Source: Saccharopolyspora gloriosae (GTDB taxonomy: Bacteria; Actinomycetota; Actinomycetes; Mycobacteriales; Pseudonocardiaceae). From it: 64,000 nt of DNA. Below, one piece after another: positions 45,887-54,061 of the stretch. The stretch spans positions 558,001 to 622,000 of the forward strand of contig NZ_CP059557.1 in NCBI RefSeq assembly GCF_022828475.1, given 5' to 3'. The position numbers were made by a program, and so were the translations under genes. The notes below the pieces were generated by a model. That model ran no database searches and was not told the DNA's origin. It saw only the letters and a list, made by a program, of their open reading frames with translations. Every line of letters starts with the position of its first letter. The stretch's first letter is position 1.

Positions 45887-46651
45887 CGCGGTTTTCAGCT
45901 CGGCGCTGAGGTCCTTCGCGAGCCGTCGCATCACCGGCACGATCGTCTCGGTGCCGAGCCGCGTCATGCGCCCTTCGGGGCCGCTGATGGAGATCGCCGC
46001 TCCGGCGGGTGCGCCGGGAACGGCCACGGCGTAGCAGCGCACGCCCACTTCCTGTTCGCCGTCGTCGACGGCGAAACCCTGCTCGCGGATCCGGCCGAGT
46101 TCGTCCTGCATGGCGGCGACGCTGGTGATCGTGCGTTCGGTCTGCGCCCGCATCCCGGAGCGCCCGAGCAGTTGCGCCACGGTGTCGGTGGCGAGGTTCG
46201 CCATGACGGCCTTGCCGACGGCGGTGGCGTGCGCGTCGACGCGGCGGCCCACCTCGGTGAACATCCGCATCGAGTGCTGCGACGGCACCTGCGCGACGTA
46301 GACGATCTGGTCGCCGTCGAGCACCGCCATGTTGGAGGTTTCCCCGGTGGCCTCGGTGAGTTCCGCCAGGTACGGCCGCGCCCACGACCCGAGTGAGCGG
46401 CTCGCGGTCTCGCCGAGCCGGATGAGCCGCGGCCCGAGCGAGTACCGCCGAGACGGCTGCTGGCGGGCGTATCCGCTGCTCACGAGGGTGCGCATGATGC
46501 GGTGGATGGTCGGCAGCGGCAGCCCGGAGGCTTCGGCGAGTTCGGAGAGCGCGACTTCGCCACCCGCGTCCGCCATCAGTTCCAGCAGGTCGAAGGCGCG
46601 CTCGATGGACTGCACCCCTCCGCCTTGGTTGGCACGGCGTGGCCCGGTCAT
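45872..46651 (-). CDS. IclR family transcriptional regulator
   Basis: The 259-residue protein has an N-terminal winged helix (VQSIERAFDLLELMADAGGE, then LSELAEASGLPLPTIHRIM) and a C-terminal IclR effector domain (VPSQHSMRMFTEVGRR, VGKAVMANL, and EVGVRCYAVAVP with the conserved Cys). It is divergent from malate synthase. IclR regulators of this type in actinomycetes control glyoxylate and allantoin genes (for example AllR), so glyoxylate or allantoate is the natural ligand guess. GAAGGGA precedes the ATG at 46651. Confidence 0.9.
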   Translation of the reverse strand: MTGPRRANQGGGVQSIERAFDLLELMADAGGEVALSELAEASGLPLPTIHRIMRTLVSSGYARQQPSRRYSLGPRLIRLGETASRSLGSWARPYLAELTEATGETSNMAVLDGDQIVYVAQVPSQHSMRMFTEVGRRVDAHATAVGKAVMANLATDTVAQLLGRSGMRAQTERTITSVAAMQDELGRIREQGFAVDDGEQEVGVRCYAVAVPGAPAGAAISISGPEGRMTRLGTETIVPVMRRLAKDLSAELKTASHSA

Positions 46652-46739
46652 CGCTGCGGTCCCTTCGTCGGCCTCGGAGATCGGCCTGGTGATCGATTCT
46701 AGTGGGCGGTGCCCGAGCTCATGTTGCCTCGGGCCATAC

Positions 46740-46757
46740 GTGGAAACTAACATCCAC
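46740..46757. promoter_or_regulatory. Candidate IclR operator
   Basis: GTGGA and TCCAC form a dyad around AACTAACA in the 195-bp gap between the divergent regulator and malate synthase. Location fits an IclR site; the 5-bp arms are short. Confidence 0.4.
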
Positions 46758-46846
46758 GATGCAGAAAAGCACTGAAGCGTTGTGGCGCTACCGGGCGTGA
46801 CCCGGTGCGGCGGCGAGCGCTGGTACCCGAGAGAAGGTGGGCTTCC

Positions 46847-48445
46847 ATGTCCGACACGACCCCAGCGACGAGCGTGCAGGTGCTCGGCGGCTCCGTGGAG
46901 CGGGGCGACGAGATCCTCACCAAGGAGGCTCTCGACTTCGTCGCCGGTCTGCAGCGGAAGTTCGGCGCTCGCCGGGACGAGCTGCTGGCCCGCCGCGTGC
47001 AGCGCCGCGACGAGGCGACCCGCAACGGCAGGCTCGACTTCCTGCCGGAGACCAAGGAGATCCGCGAGTCCGACTGGCAGGTCGCCACGCCCCCGGCGGA
47101 CATCGCCGACCGCCGCGTGGAGATTACCGGCCCGACCGACCGCAAGATGTCGGTGAACGCGCTCAACTCCGGCGCCCGCATCTGGCTGGCCGACCTGGAG
47201 GACGCGAACACGCCGCACTGGGAGAACGTGGTCAGCGGCCAGGTGAACCTCTACGACGTGGTGCGCAAGCAGGTCGAGCTCACCACGCCGGAGGGCAAGC
47301 AGTACAAGCTGCGCGACGACGTGCAGCACGCGGTGCCGCTGGTGCGCCCGCGCGGCTGGCACTTCGACGACAAGCACCTGCTGGTCGACGGCAAGCCGGT
47401 CGTCGGCGCACTGGTGGACTTCGGGCTGTACTTCTTCCACAACGCCCAGGAGCTGGTGAACCGGGGCAGCGGCCCGTACTTCTACCTGCCGAAGATGGAG
47501 AGCCACCTCGAGGCGCGGCTGTGGAACGACGTGTTCACCCACGCCCAGCAGGAGCTCGGCATTCCGCACGGCACGATCCGCGGCACGGTGCTGATCGAGA
47601 CGTTCCCGGCGGCGTTCGAGATGGAGGAGATCCTCTACGAGCTGCGCGACCACTCCGCGGGCCTCAACGCCGGCCGCTGGGACTACCTGTTCAGCGTCAT
47701 CAAGACGTTCCGCGACTCGGACCAGTACATCCTGCCGGACCGCAACACGGTCGGGATGACGGCGCCGTTCATGCGCGCTTACACGGAGCTGCTGGTGCGC
47801 ACCTGCCACAAGCGCGGCGCGTTCGCGATCGGCGGCATGGCCGCGTTCATCCCGAACAAGAAGGACCCGGAGGCCAACGACAAGGCGATGGCCAAGGTTC
47901 ACGACGACAAGAACCGCGAGGCCGGCGACGGTTTCGACGGTTCCTGGGTCGCGCACCCCGGCCTGGTGGAGATCTGCTTCGAGGAGTTCAACGGCGTCCT
48001 CGGTGACAAGCCGAACCAGATCGACCGCAAGCGCGAGGACGTCTCGATCACCGCGGACGACCTGCTGGCGGTGAACCAGACGCCGGGTGAGAAGACCATT
48101 CAGGGCCTGCGCGCGGCGGTGGACGTGGGCGTTCGCTACATCGTGTCCTGGCTGGGCGGCAACGGTGCGGCGGCGATCCACAACCTCATGGAGGACGCCG
48201 CGACCGCCGAGATCTCGCGTTCGCAGATCTGGCAGTGGCTGCACAACGACGTCGTCCTCGCCGGTGGGGAGCAGGTGACGGTCGACCTGGTGCGCCAGGT
48301 GCTGGCCGACACCGAGAAGGCGCTGCGCGCCGAGAACGGCTTCCCGACGGAGAACCTGGGCCAGGCCGTGGAGCTGTTCGAGCAGGTCGCGGTCGCGGAC
48401 GAGTTCGTGGACTTCCTGACGCTGCCCGCCTACGAGCGGATCTGA
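46847..48445 (+). CDS. aceB: Malate synthase A
   Basis: The 532-residue length is that of the A-type enzyme, which condenses glyoxylate with acetyl-CoA to malate. Family marks include LADLEDANTPHWENV, RPRGWHFDDKH, RGTVLIETFPAAFEMEEI, GRWDYLFSVIK and VAHPGLVEICFEEFN. The ATG at 46847 is preceded by GAGAAGG. It is divergent from an IclR regulator and followed by a CitE-like aldolase, so it may serve purine-derived glyoxylate as well as the glyoxylate bypass. Isocitrate lyase is not in the window. Confidence 0.96.
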   Translation: MSDTTPATSVQVLGGSVERGDEILTKEALDFVAGLQRKFGARRDELLARRVQRRDEATRNGRLDFLPETKEIRESDWQVATPPADIADRRVEITGPTDRKMSVNALNSGARIWLADLEDANTPHWENVVSGQVNLYDVVRKQVELTTPEGKQYKLRDDVQHAVPLVRPRGWHFDDKHLLVDGKPVVGALVDFGLYFFHNAQELVNRGSGPYFYLPKMESHLEARLWNDVFTHAQQELGIPHGTIRGTVLIETFPAAFEMEEILYELRDHSAGLNAGRWDYLFSVIKTFRDSDQYILPDRNTVGMTAPFMRAYTELLVRTCHKRGAFAIGGMAAFIPNKKDPEANDKAMAKVHDDKNREAGDGFDGSWVAHPGLVEICFEEFNGVLGDKPNQIDRKREDVSITADDLLAVNQTPGEKTIQGLRAAVDVGVRYIVSWLGGNGAAAIHNLMEDAATAEISRSQIWQWLHNDVVLAGGEQVTVDLVRQVLADTEKALRAENGFPTENLGQAVELFEQVAVADEFVDFLTLPAYERI

Positions 48446-48505
48446 TCCAGCGTTTCCGGAGGGGGCGGCGCAGGTGTCGCCCCCTCTTCTTCTGAGCCCC
48501 TCAGA

Positions 48506-48674
48506 ACGGCCTGCGCAGTGGGCCGCTCAGCGGAACCTCAACGGCTTCCTCGCTGCGGGATCGCATGCCGTACACGGCGAAATCGTCGTCCTCGCGAGGA
48601 AGCCGCTGAGAACCGGCCGGTGGTCAATCTGCTCAAGCCGGTCACTGCTCAGCGGCTCCGCCGCTGACAGGACA
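48506..48674 (+). repeat. Structured intergenic repeat, copy C
   Basis: This copy lies downstream of malate synthase and ends in CCGCTGACAGGACA. Its arms at 48537-48552 and 48595-48610 match at 15 of 16 positions. They have a different sequence from the arms of copies A and B, while pairing is kept. Confidence 0.75.
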
Positions 48675-48717
48675 TCGAAACCATGGTGCAAGGGCTTCTT
48701 ATTCGCCGGAGGTGCGT

Positions 48718-49968
48718 GTGCGGACGTCGTTGGACGCTGAGCAGATCGAATCGCGGTTGGCCCGGTTGTCGGCCGTGGACGAGGACATGGCGCGGCGGTA
48801 TCCGGGAGCCGGCGCGGCGCGGCAGCCGGTGCACACCTGTTACGTACCGGCGGGCTCGGTCGACGCCGGAACTCTGCGGTACTGGGCGGACACGGCGCTG
48901 AGCGCGTTCGACGAATTCCTGCCCACGCCCGCGGCGCTGACGTTCCTGCTGGGCTTGGACGGGCCGGTGGCCGACGCGGTGCATCCGCGGGTGCGGCACA
49001 AGCTTTCCGGGGCGGCCGTGGAGGATCTCCGGATCGACTTCGAGGACGGCTACGGCGCACCCGGCGATGCGGCGGAGGACGCCGACGCCGAGCGCACGGC
49101 GGGTGTCGTGGCCGGGTGGTTGCGCGACGGCGAGCAGCCCGCGACGTTCGGGCTGCGGGTGAAGTCCTTCGACAACGCGGAGTTGCGCGCGCGTTCGGTG
49201 CGGACGCTGGACGTGTTCCTGACGTCGCTGTTGCAGCAGTGGGGGAGTCTGCCGAGCGGATTCGTGCTGACCTTCCCGAAGGTCGTCGACGTCGCGCAGG
49301 TCGAGGTGTTCGTCGAGCTGCTGGAGCTGTTCGAGCAGCGGCTCGGTGTGGCGGCGGGCTCGTTGCGCTTCGAGATCCAGGTGGAGACCACTCAGTCCAT
49401 TGTGGACTCGGCGGGGCGGTTCGCGTTGCCGCGCTTCATCGAGGCCGGTGCCGGGCGGGTCAGCGGTCTGCACTTCGGCACCTACGACTACACGGCCAGC
49501 TGCGGTCTCACCGCGACCCACCAGCACCTGGCGCACGGAGCCTGCGACTTCGCGCGGCACGCGATGCAGGTGGCGGCGGCGGGCACCGGGATCTTCCTGT
49601 CCGACGGGTCGACGAACGTGCTGCCCGTCGGCGATCAGCGGGACTACGGCTGGCGCAACCACTACAACCTGGTGCGGCGCTCGCTGGGGCACGGGTTCTA
49701 TCAGGGCTGGGACCTGCATCCGGCGCAGCTGGTGAGCCGTTATGCGGCGGTGTTCGCCGCGTTCCGCGAGACCGCGCCAGGCCAGGCGGAGCGCCTCGCG
49801 GCTTACGTCGGCACCGGCAACGGAGCGGTCCTCGACGAGCCCGCCACGGCCCGCGCGATGGCGGCGGCCTTCGTTCGCGCCTTGGACAACGGCGCCATCG
49901 ACGGACCGGAGGCCCAGGCGCTGACGACGATCGACGAACCCGGCCTCCGGTCCCTCGCCCGCCTCTGA
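48718..49968 (+). CDS. CitE/HpcH-like aldolase family protein
   Basis: The 416-residue protein resembles the HpcH/HpaI - citrate lyase beta barrel: LRIDFEDGYGAPGD near 105 (metal-binding), TFPKVVDVAQVEVF, FEIQVETTQSIVD with the conserved Glu, and FGTYDYTASCGL near 260. It looks like the longer actinomycete aldolases found beside malate synthase, but the substrate is not established. The GTG at 48718 is preferred because GGAGG ends 5 nt before it; the GTG at 48712 would overlap that site. Possibly part of glyoxylate or ureide carbon use. Confidence 0.8.
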   Translation: MRTSLDAEQIESRLARLSAVDEDMARRYPGAGAARQPVHTCYVPAGSVDAGTLRYWADTALSAFDEFLPTPAALTFLLGLDGPVADAVHPRVRHKLSGAAVEDLRIDFEDGYGAPGDAAEDADAERTAGVVAGWLRDGEQPATFGLRVKSFDNAELRARSVRTLDVFLTSLLQQWGSLPSGFVLTFPKVVDVAQVEVFVELLELFEQRLGVAAGSLRFEIQVETTQSIVDSAGRFALPRFIEAGAGRVSGLHFGTYDYTASCGLTATHQHLAHGACDFARHAMQVAAAGTGIFLSDGSTNVLPVGDQRDYGWRNHYNLVRRSLGHGFYQGWDLHPAQLVSRYAAVFAAFRETAPGQAERLAAYVGTGNGAVLDEPATARAMAAAFVRALDNGAIDGPEAQALTTIDEPGLRSLARL

Positions 49969-49980
49969 CCTGCGGCAAGA

Positions 49981-50104
49981 GCGAGCGGACCGTTTGTCCA
50001 ACGGGATCGGGCGAACGGTCCGTTGACTCGGCTTCTGGTGCTGATCGGGAGTGGGTGAGCGGACCGTTTGTCCAACGGGATTGGGCGAACGGTCCGTTCA
50101 CTTC
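49981..50104. repeat. Two palindrome units
   Basis: Two stem-loops of the GAGCGGACCGTTTGTCC / GGCGAACGGTCCGTT family lie about 74 bp apart, just after the aldolase gene. Confidence 0.8.
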
Positions 50105-50196
50105 GATCGCTGGTCGGGTGGAAGCGCGTCGGGTGGGGGGTTCGGGCGATTAGTGTGGATGCGGACCGTTGATCGCTGTTCGAGGAGGCGCGCGCC

Positions 50197-50541
50197 ATGG
50201 GCGGGAACGACAACGAGATCGCCGGGACTGAGGACACGTTGTCCGCGCTCGCGACTCGGCTTCGGGACAACCAGGTCTTCGGCCCGGTCGTGCAGCAGGG
50301 CGAGACGACGTTGGTGCCGGTCGCGCAGGTGCGCACCGGTGGCGGGCTCGGTGGCCGTGGGAAGCGGGGTTCCGGCGGGGGAGTCGGTGTCGTCGCCCGG
50401 CCCGTCGGCGCGTGGGCGGTGACCTCGGAGGGTGCCGTCTGGCACCCGGCGGTGAACGTCAACCGCATCGTCCTCGGCGGCCAGGCCGCCGCAGCCGTCG
50501 TGCTCGTCGCGGCCGCGATCGCCTTCCGTCGCAAGCGCTGA
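50197..50541 (+). CDS. GerW-like sporulation-associated membrane protein
   Basis: This 114-residue protein has QVFGPVVQQGETTLVPVAQV and a Gly-rich stretch, then VGVVARPVGAWAVTSEGAVW, typical of the GerW/YtfJ family. A membrane helix at the C-terminus (GGQAAAAVVLVAAAIAF) ends in RRKR. YtfJ/GerW is a Bacillus spore protein; actinomycete homologues have unknown roles, often near developmental genes. The ATG at 50197 follows GGAGGCG by 7 nt. Confidence 0.8.
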   Translation: MGGNDNEIAGTEDTLSALATRLRDNQVFGPVVQQGETTLVPVAQVRTGGGLGGRGKRGSGGGVGVVARPVGAWAVTSEGAVWHPAVNVNRIVLGGQAAAAVVLVAAAIAFRRKR

Positions 50542-50549
50542 CCACGGAG

Positions 50550-50768
50550 TGCCGTGCGCCCGAGGGTTGATCACGCGTCGTGCGGTGCGCCTGAGCGCTG
50601 ACCGACACGCAGCGCGGTGCGCCCGAACGCCAGCCACGCGCAGGGCGGTGTGTCCGAGGGCTGATCACCCGTCGGGTGGTATGGCCGAGGGGTGGCCGAC
50701 ACGCAGGGCGGTGTGTCCGAGGGCTGGCCATGCGGAGTGCGGTGTGTCCGAGGGCTGACCGCGCGCGA
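50550..50768. repeat. 31-bp degenerate tandem repeat, seven units
   Basis: Units start at 50550, 50581, 50613, 50644, 50675, 50707 and 50738, so the period is 31 or 32 bp. The core is GCGGTGTGTCCGAGGGCTGA followed by a CACGCG-type end. The array fills the space between two convergent genes. Confidence 0.85.
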
Positions 50769-50797
50769 AGGAGCCGAGGGCTCGCAACGGCAGCCGT

Positions 50798-51694
50798 TCA
50801 GCCGGTCGGGTCGATGCCGGACCAGGTGATCAGGCGGGTGGCGACTTCGTCGATGCTCGGCCGCGCTGCCGGGTCGGGGGCGAGGCAGGCGTCGACGGTG
50901 CGGGACAGCCGCGCGGGCAGTCGGCGCCGGGTGCGCAGCGGCGGCGGCGAGCCGTCGAGCTGCGGATAGTGCCGGGAGCCGTCCTCGCGGCGTTGGCGGT
51001 GCGACACGTCGACCCACGGCGGAGCGCCGGAAAGGGCCTCCCACAAGGTGATTCCGAGTCCCCACACGTCGGTGGCGGCGGTCATCTCCCCGCCGCGTGC
51101 CTGCTCCGGCGACAGGTAGTCGAAGGTGCCCGCGGAGTTGTGGTCGCCGATGCGGCAGGCGAGGCTCAGGTCGAGCAGCACGGCCCGCCCGCCCGCTGAG
51201 ACCACATTGGACGGTTTGACGTCGAGGTGCGCCCAGCCCTGCCGGTGCAGGTAGCCGAGCACGGAGCACAGCTGGACGCCGAGGATCGCCGCGTCGACCG
51301 GCCGCAGTCGCGTGTGCTGGTCGAGCAGGTAGCTCAGCGTCGCCCCGGGCAGCGTCTCGGTGATCACCACGGGTCGCGCGGGCTCGGCGCTGAGCACCGT
51401 TTCGTAGCCGCGCACCAGGTGCGGATGGGTGAGCGAGCCGAGCAGCATCCCTTCGCCGCGCAACCAGCCGGCGGCGGTGGTGTCGGCGGCGCGCTCCGGG
51501 CGGAGCGTTTTGCCGACGCAGCGGCAGCCGCGTTCCTCACTCCAGAGGTCGTACACGTCGAGCCGATTTCCCCGCCGCAGCAGGGAGATCACCCGGTAGC
51601 CGGGAGCGAGGTGTTCGCCGGGTTCCAGGACGGGGCCGGGAGCTCCCCAGTCGTCGTCTTCGCCGTAGTAGGAACTCGGCGCGTCAACGGCCAC
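50798..51694 (-). CDS. Serine/threonine protein kinase (cytoplasmic)
   Basis: The 298-residue protein is a Hanks-type kinase domain with no membrane anchor. Lys62 (VGKTL), Glu81, the catalytic HLDVKPSN (Asp158, Asn163), LLDLS in place of DFG (Asp175 kept) and SPE in place of APE are present. The Gly-rich loop is weak (RRGNRLDVYDL). So it is probably active or near-active but atypical. It lies 66 bp downstream of a tiny Arg/Ser-rich gene on the same strand, so the two probably form an operon. Its targets are unknown. Confidence 0.88.
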   Translation of the reverse strand: MAVDAPSSYYGEDDDWGAPGPVLEPGEHLAPGYRVISLLRRGNRLDVYDLWSEERGCRCVGKTLRPERAADTTAAGWLRGEGMLLGSLTHPHLVRGYETVLSAEPARPVVITETLPGATLSYLLDQHTRLRPVDAAILGVQLCSVLGYLHRQGWAHLDVKPSNVVSAGGRAVLLDLSLACRIGDHNSAGTFDYLSPEQARGGEMTAATDVWGLGITLWEALSGAPPWVDVSHRQRREDGSRHYPQLDGSPPPLRTRRRLPARLSRTVDACLAPDPAARPSIDEVATRLITWSGIDPTG

Positions 51695-51760
51695 GGGCCA
51701 CCTTCGGGATTTCGGCCGAAGTCCGGCGGGGTGCCGCCGGACTCGGGGATTCGATCTTGA

Positions 51761-51949
51761 TCAACTGCGGCTGCGGCGACGGCGACGGCCCGAGCCGCTG
51801 CGGCTGGAGCTGTCGCGACGGCGGCGGCGGTGATCGCTGTCGGAGTGGCTGCGACCGCGGTGGTGCTTGCGGCGATCGCTGCTGTCCCGGGAGGAGCGGT
51901 GGTCGTGCTTGGCGGGCGAGAGCGAGCTGAACAGTTTCCCTAAGTCCAT
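51761..51949 (-). CDS. Small Arg/Ser-rich (RS-like) protein
   Basis: The product is 62 residues and starts MDLGKLFSSLSPAKHDHRSS. The rest is almost only Arg, Ser, Asp, Gly and His, in runs such as RRRRRDSSSRSGSGRRRRRS. The sequence resembles RS domains of eukaryotic splicing factors in composition, not by demonstrable homology. A good ribosome binding site (AGAGGAG, 8 nt spacing) precedes the ATG at 51949, which argues that it is a real gene. It is directly upstream of the Ser/Thr kinase and is an obvious candidate substrate. Confidence 0.75.
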   Translation of the reverse strand: MDLGKLFSSLSPAKHDHRSSRDSSDRRKHHRGRSHSDSDHRRRRRDSSSRSGSGRRRRRSRS

Positions 51950-52357
51950 TGTGGAGACTCCTCTGTCCGGTGCCGGGGGTGATCCCGCCGCGGACGGCCC
52001 AGCGAGATCAGCTCCGACCAGGCTACGCGAAGATCGGTCATACCGGACCGCTGTCGATCAACACCCGCTCGCCGGGCGCAGGCCGCGAGTGAACGGACCG
52101 TTCGCCCAAGGGAGTTGAGTGAACGGACCGTTCGCCCAACAGGACTCGGGTGAACGGACTGTTCGACCAAGTGAGCCCGAGTGAACGGACTGTTCGACCA
52201 ACAGACTTGGGCCAACGGTCCGTTCACTTCCAGCGGGTTCGGGGGTGGTGGCCGGGCGCGTCGGGGAGGAGGGGTGCGCCCGGCCACCGGCCGGTCCGGT
52301 GCGGTGTCGGGGTGGTTCCGCAACGGGCCGGGGTCGTGGGCCGGAGTTTCCGGCGGG
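51950..52357. other. 408-bp gap upstream of the RS protein
   Basis: It contains the palindrome array at 52089-52229 and the divergent upstream regions for the RS-kinase pair. The stretch 52230-52357 runs up to the stop of the gene that begins at 52627 and shows nothing else. Confidence 0.5.
52089..52229. repeat. Four-unit 31-bp array of palindrome half-sites
   Basis: GTGAACGGACCGTTCGCCCAA-type half-sites start at 52089, 52119, 52150 and 52181, all in the same orientation, spaced 30-31 bp. One inverted arm closes the array at 52212-52229. Confidence 0.85.
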
Positions 52358-52627
52358 TCAGAAGTCCCAGGTGAGCAGCTGGTAGTCGTGGGTGCGGGCG
52401 ATTTCCGCGCACTGCGGGCATTGCGCGGTGATCTGCTCGGAGCGCGGGCGGCGTGGTGGCGGGGTGTCGAAGGGGACGCGGATCCAAGTGCCGCACAGCG
52501 TCGCGGCCCGCTCGCCGCCGGGGAGCGCGCCTGGCCGGGAAGGCGTGGCGTGCCGCAGGTACAGCGAGAGCCCGACGATCCAGAACGCCACCGGTCTGGG
52601 GCATCGGAATGGATGCGGCAACGCCAT
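52358..52627 (-). CDS. Small Cys-containing protein divergent from XRE
   Basis: This 89-residue protein starts with a short hydrophobic segment (PVAFWIVGLSLYLR). It has Cys45 (TLCGTWIRVPF) and the pair C70-x-x-C73 (CPQC), plus His80, and ends in DYQLLTWDF. The spacing could bind a metal, as in small actinomycete zinc-finger-like proteins that accompany DUF397 modules. AAAGGAGG precedes the ATG at 52627, a strong ribosome binding site. Family not certain. Confidence 0.7.
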   Translation of the reverse strand: MALPHPFRCPRPVAFWIVGLSLYLRHATPSRPGALPGGERAATLCGTWIRVPFDTPPPRRPRSEQITAQCPQCAEIARTHDYQLLTWDF

Positions 52628-52794
52628 TTCGTCCTCCTTTCGGTTCGATCACCGGCGGAACCGCTGACGAAACGAAAGGTAGATCGCTACCTTTCGGCAC
52701 AGCGAATTTGTGACGCCGCAGTTCAGCGGCTCTTCGCGGCACGTAGTTGCTCAGGTCTCGATCCGATCCCATGACGGAATCCGGAGGTCATCGA

Positions 52795-53640
52795 ATGCGG
52801 CAGTCAGAAGCCCTGCGTCAGCTCGGACTCGGCGTGCGCCTGCGAACTCTGCGGGAGAACAAGGGAATGACCACCCGTTCGGTGGGATCTTCCTTAGGTG
52901 TCTCACGATCCTCGATCAGCCGCACCGAGCGCGGCCTGCGCGCGCCGGACCGCGAAGAGGTGAGCGCGCTGTGCGCGCTGTTCGGCGTCACCGGCGACGA
53001 GAAGCAGGAGTTGCTGGATCGCGTGGGGGAATCGCAGGAGACCTCGGCGTGGCTCGCCCTCGGCGACGGCATGTCGGATCAGCTCGCGAGCCTGCTCGTG
53101 CTCGAACGCGAGGCAGCGAAGATCACGTGCGTCGAGTTGGCCCTGGTTCCCGGTTTGGCGCAGGCGCCTGACTACACCCGCTGTCTGATGGCCCTGTCCG
53201 ACCGCCCGCCTCGGGAACTTGAGCGTCGGGTCGCCGCGAGGCTCGGGCGGCAAGCGGTCCTGTCGCGGCCCGATCCTCCGCACGTGACATTCATGATCGA
53301 TGAGTCCGTGCTGGCGAGAACCTTCGGTGACACGGCCGTTTTGAGAGTCCAGCTCGATCACCTGATCACATTGAGTCGCCGGAACAACGTGGCCATTCGG
53401 GTCCTTCCCCTCAGCATGCCTCCACATCCGGGCTTGGATGGTTCGTTCACCTTGTTCGAGCTCGCAGACGGAACGGCTTATGCGTTCACGGAGTCGCAGG
53501 GATTTGCCGTGTGCTTGGCGGAACCTGCTGATTTGAAGCCTGCTGTGGAAACCTGCAAACGGCTGGACGAGGTCGCGCTGGCGGAGCGAGAGTCGGTCGA
53601 CCTGATCACGCAAGCAGCGGAGAGGCTGACCGATGGGTGA
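52795..53640 (+). CDS. XRE family regulator with DUF5753 (second Scr1/WhiJ-like)
   Basis: The 281-residue protein has an N-terminal helix-turn-helix (LGVRLRTLRENKGMTTRSVG, SSLGVSRSSISRTERG) and a DUF5753-type C-terminus (VPGLAQAPDYTRCLM, RRVAARLGRQAVLS, IRVLPLSMPPHPGLDGSF). It is related to the regulator at 24552. The ATG at 52795 has GGAGG 7 nt upstream; an ATG at 52771 is possible but has no ribosome binding site. It is followed by two DUF397 genes and is divergent from a small Cys protein. Confidence 0.88.
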   Translation: MRQSEALRQLGLGVRLRTLRENKGMTTRSVGSSLGVSRSSISRTERGLRAPDREEVSALCALFGVTGDEKQELLDRVGESQETSAWLALGDGMSDQLASLLVLEREAAKITCVELALVPGLAQAPDYTRCLMALSDRPPRELERRVAARLGRQAVLSRPDPPHVTFMIDESVLARTFGDTAVLRVQLDHLITLSRRNNVAIRVLPLSMPPHPGLDGSFTLFELADGTAYAFTESQGFAVCLAEPADLKPAVETCKRLDEVALAERESVDLITQAAERLTDG

Positions 53641-53815
53641 GTGGCGGAAGAGTTCGAGGAGCAACCAGTACCACAACTGCGTGGAGGTCGCGGTGTCGTC
53701 GGATTCCGCAGCGATACGGGATTCCAAAGATCGTGCTGCCGGACACTTATCCGTACCTGCACGGCAGTGGGCGTGGTTCCTGTCCGAGCTGAAGGCGGGA
53801 CGCTACAACGGCTGA
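53633..53815 (+). CDS. DUF397 domain protein, first of two
   Basis: The 60-residue protein has EWRKSSRSNQYHNCVEVAV, AIRDSKDRAAGHLSV and WAWFLSELKAGRY, the complete DUF397 pattern. It overlaps the regulator's end by 8 nt. Confidence 0.88.
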   Translation: MGEWRKSSRSNQYHNCVEVAVSSDSAAIRDSKDRAAGHLSVPARQWAWFLSELKAGRYNG

Positions 53816-53829
53816 GCGGAGGCCGACCG

Positions 53830-54015
53830 ATGGCTGAACTGAACTGGCGCAAGAGCACCCGCAGCGGCGACTACAACTGCGTCGAAGTGGCGTTATCGCT
53901 CGAAACCACGGCGGTGCGGGACTCGAAGGCCCCGGCGGACGGGCACTTCACCGTCCGGGCCGCTCAGTGGGGATTCTTCTTGCACAGACTCAAATCCGGT
54001 CGTTTCGACCGGTGA
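53830..54015 (+). CDS. DUF397 domain protein, second of two
   Basis: The 61-residue protein has WRKSTRSGDYNCVEVALS, AVRDSKAPADGHFTV and WGFFLHRLKSGRF. It follows the first by 14 bp and is probably a duplicate that has diverged. Confidence 0.87.
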   Translation: MAELNWRKSTRSGDYNCVEVALSLETTAVRDSKAPADGHFTVRAAQWGFFLHRLKSGRFDR

Positions 54016-54061
54016 GCGGGTGGTGGGCGGCCCACCCGATGCGGGCCGCCCACCTACCGGC

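Noticed and set aside
50550-50768. CRISPR array
   Set aside because: The 31-bp units are directly adjacent with no unique spacers, units are degenerate, and there are no cas genes.
52224-52772. Longer minus-strand frame over the small Cys protein gene
   Set aside because: The product is low-complexity and Arg/Pro-rich, it lacks a ribosome binding site, and the alternative frame at 52358-52627 has a strong one and a sensible protein.
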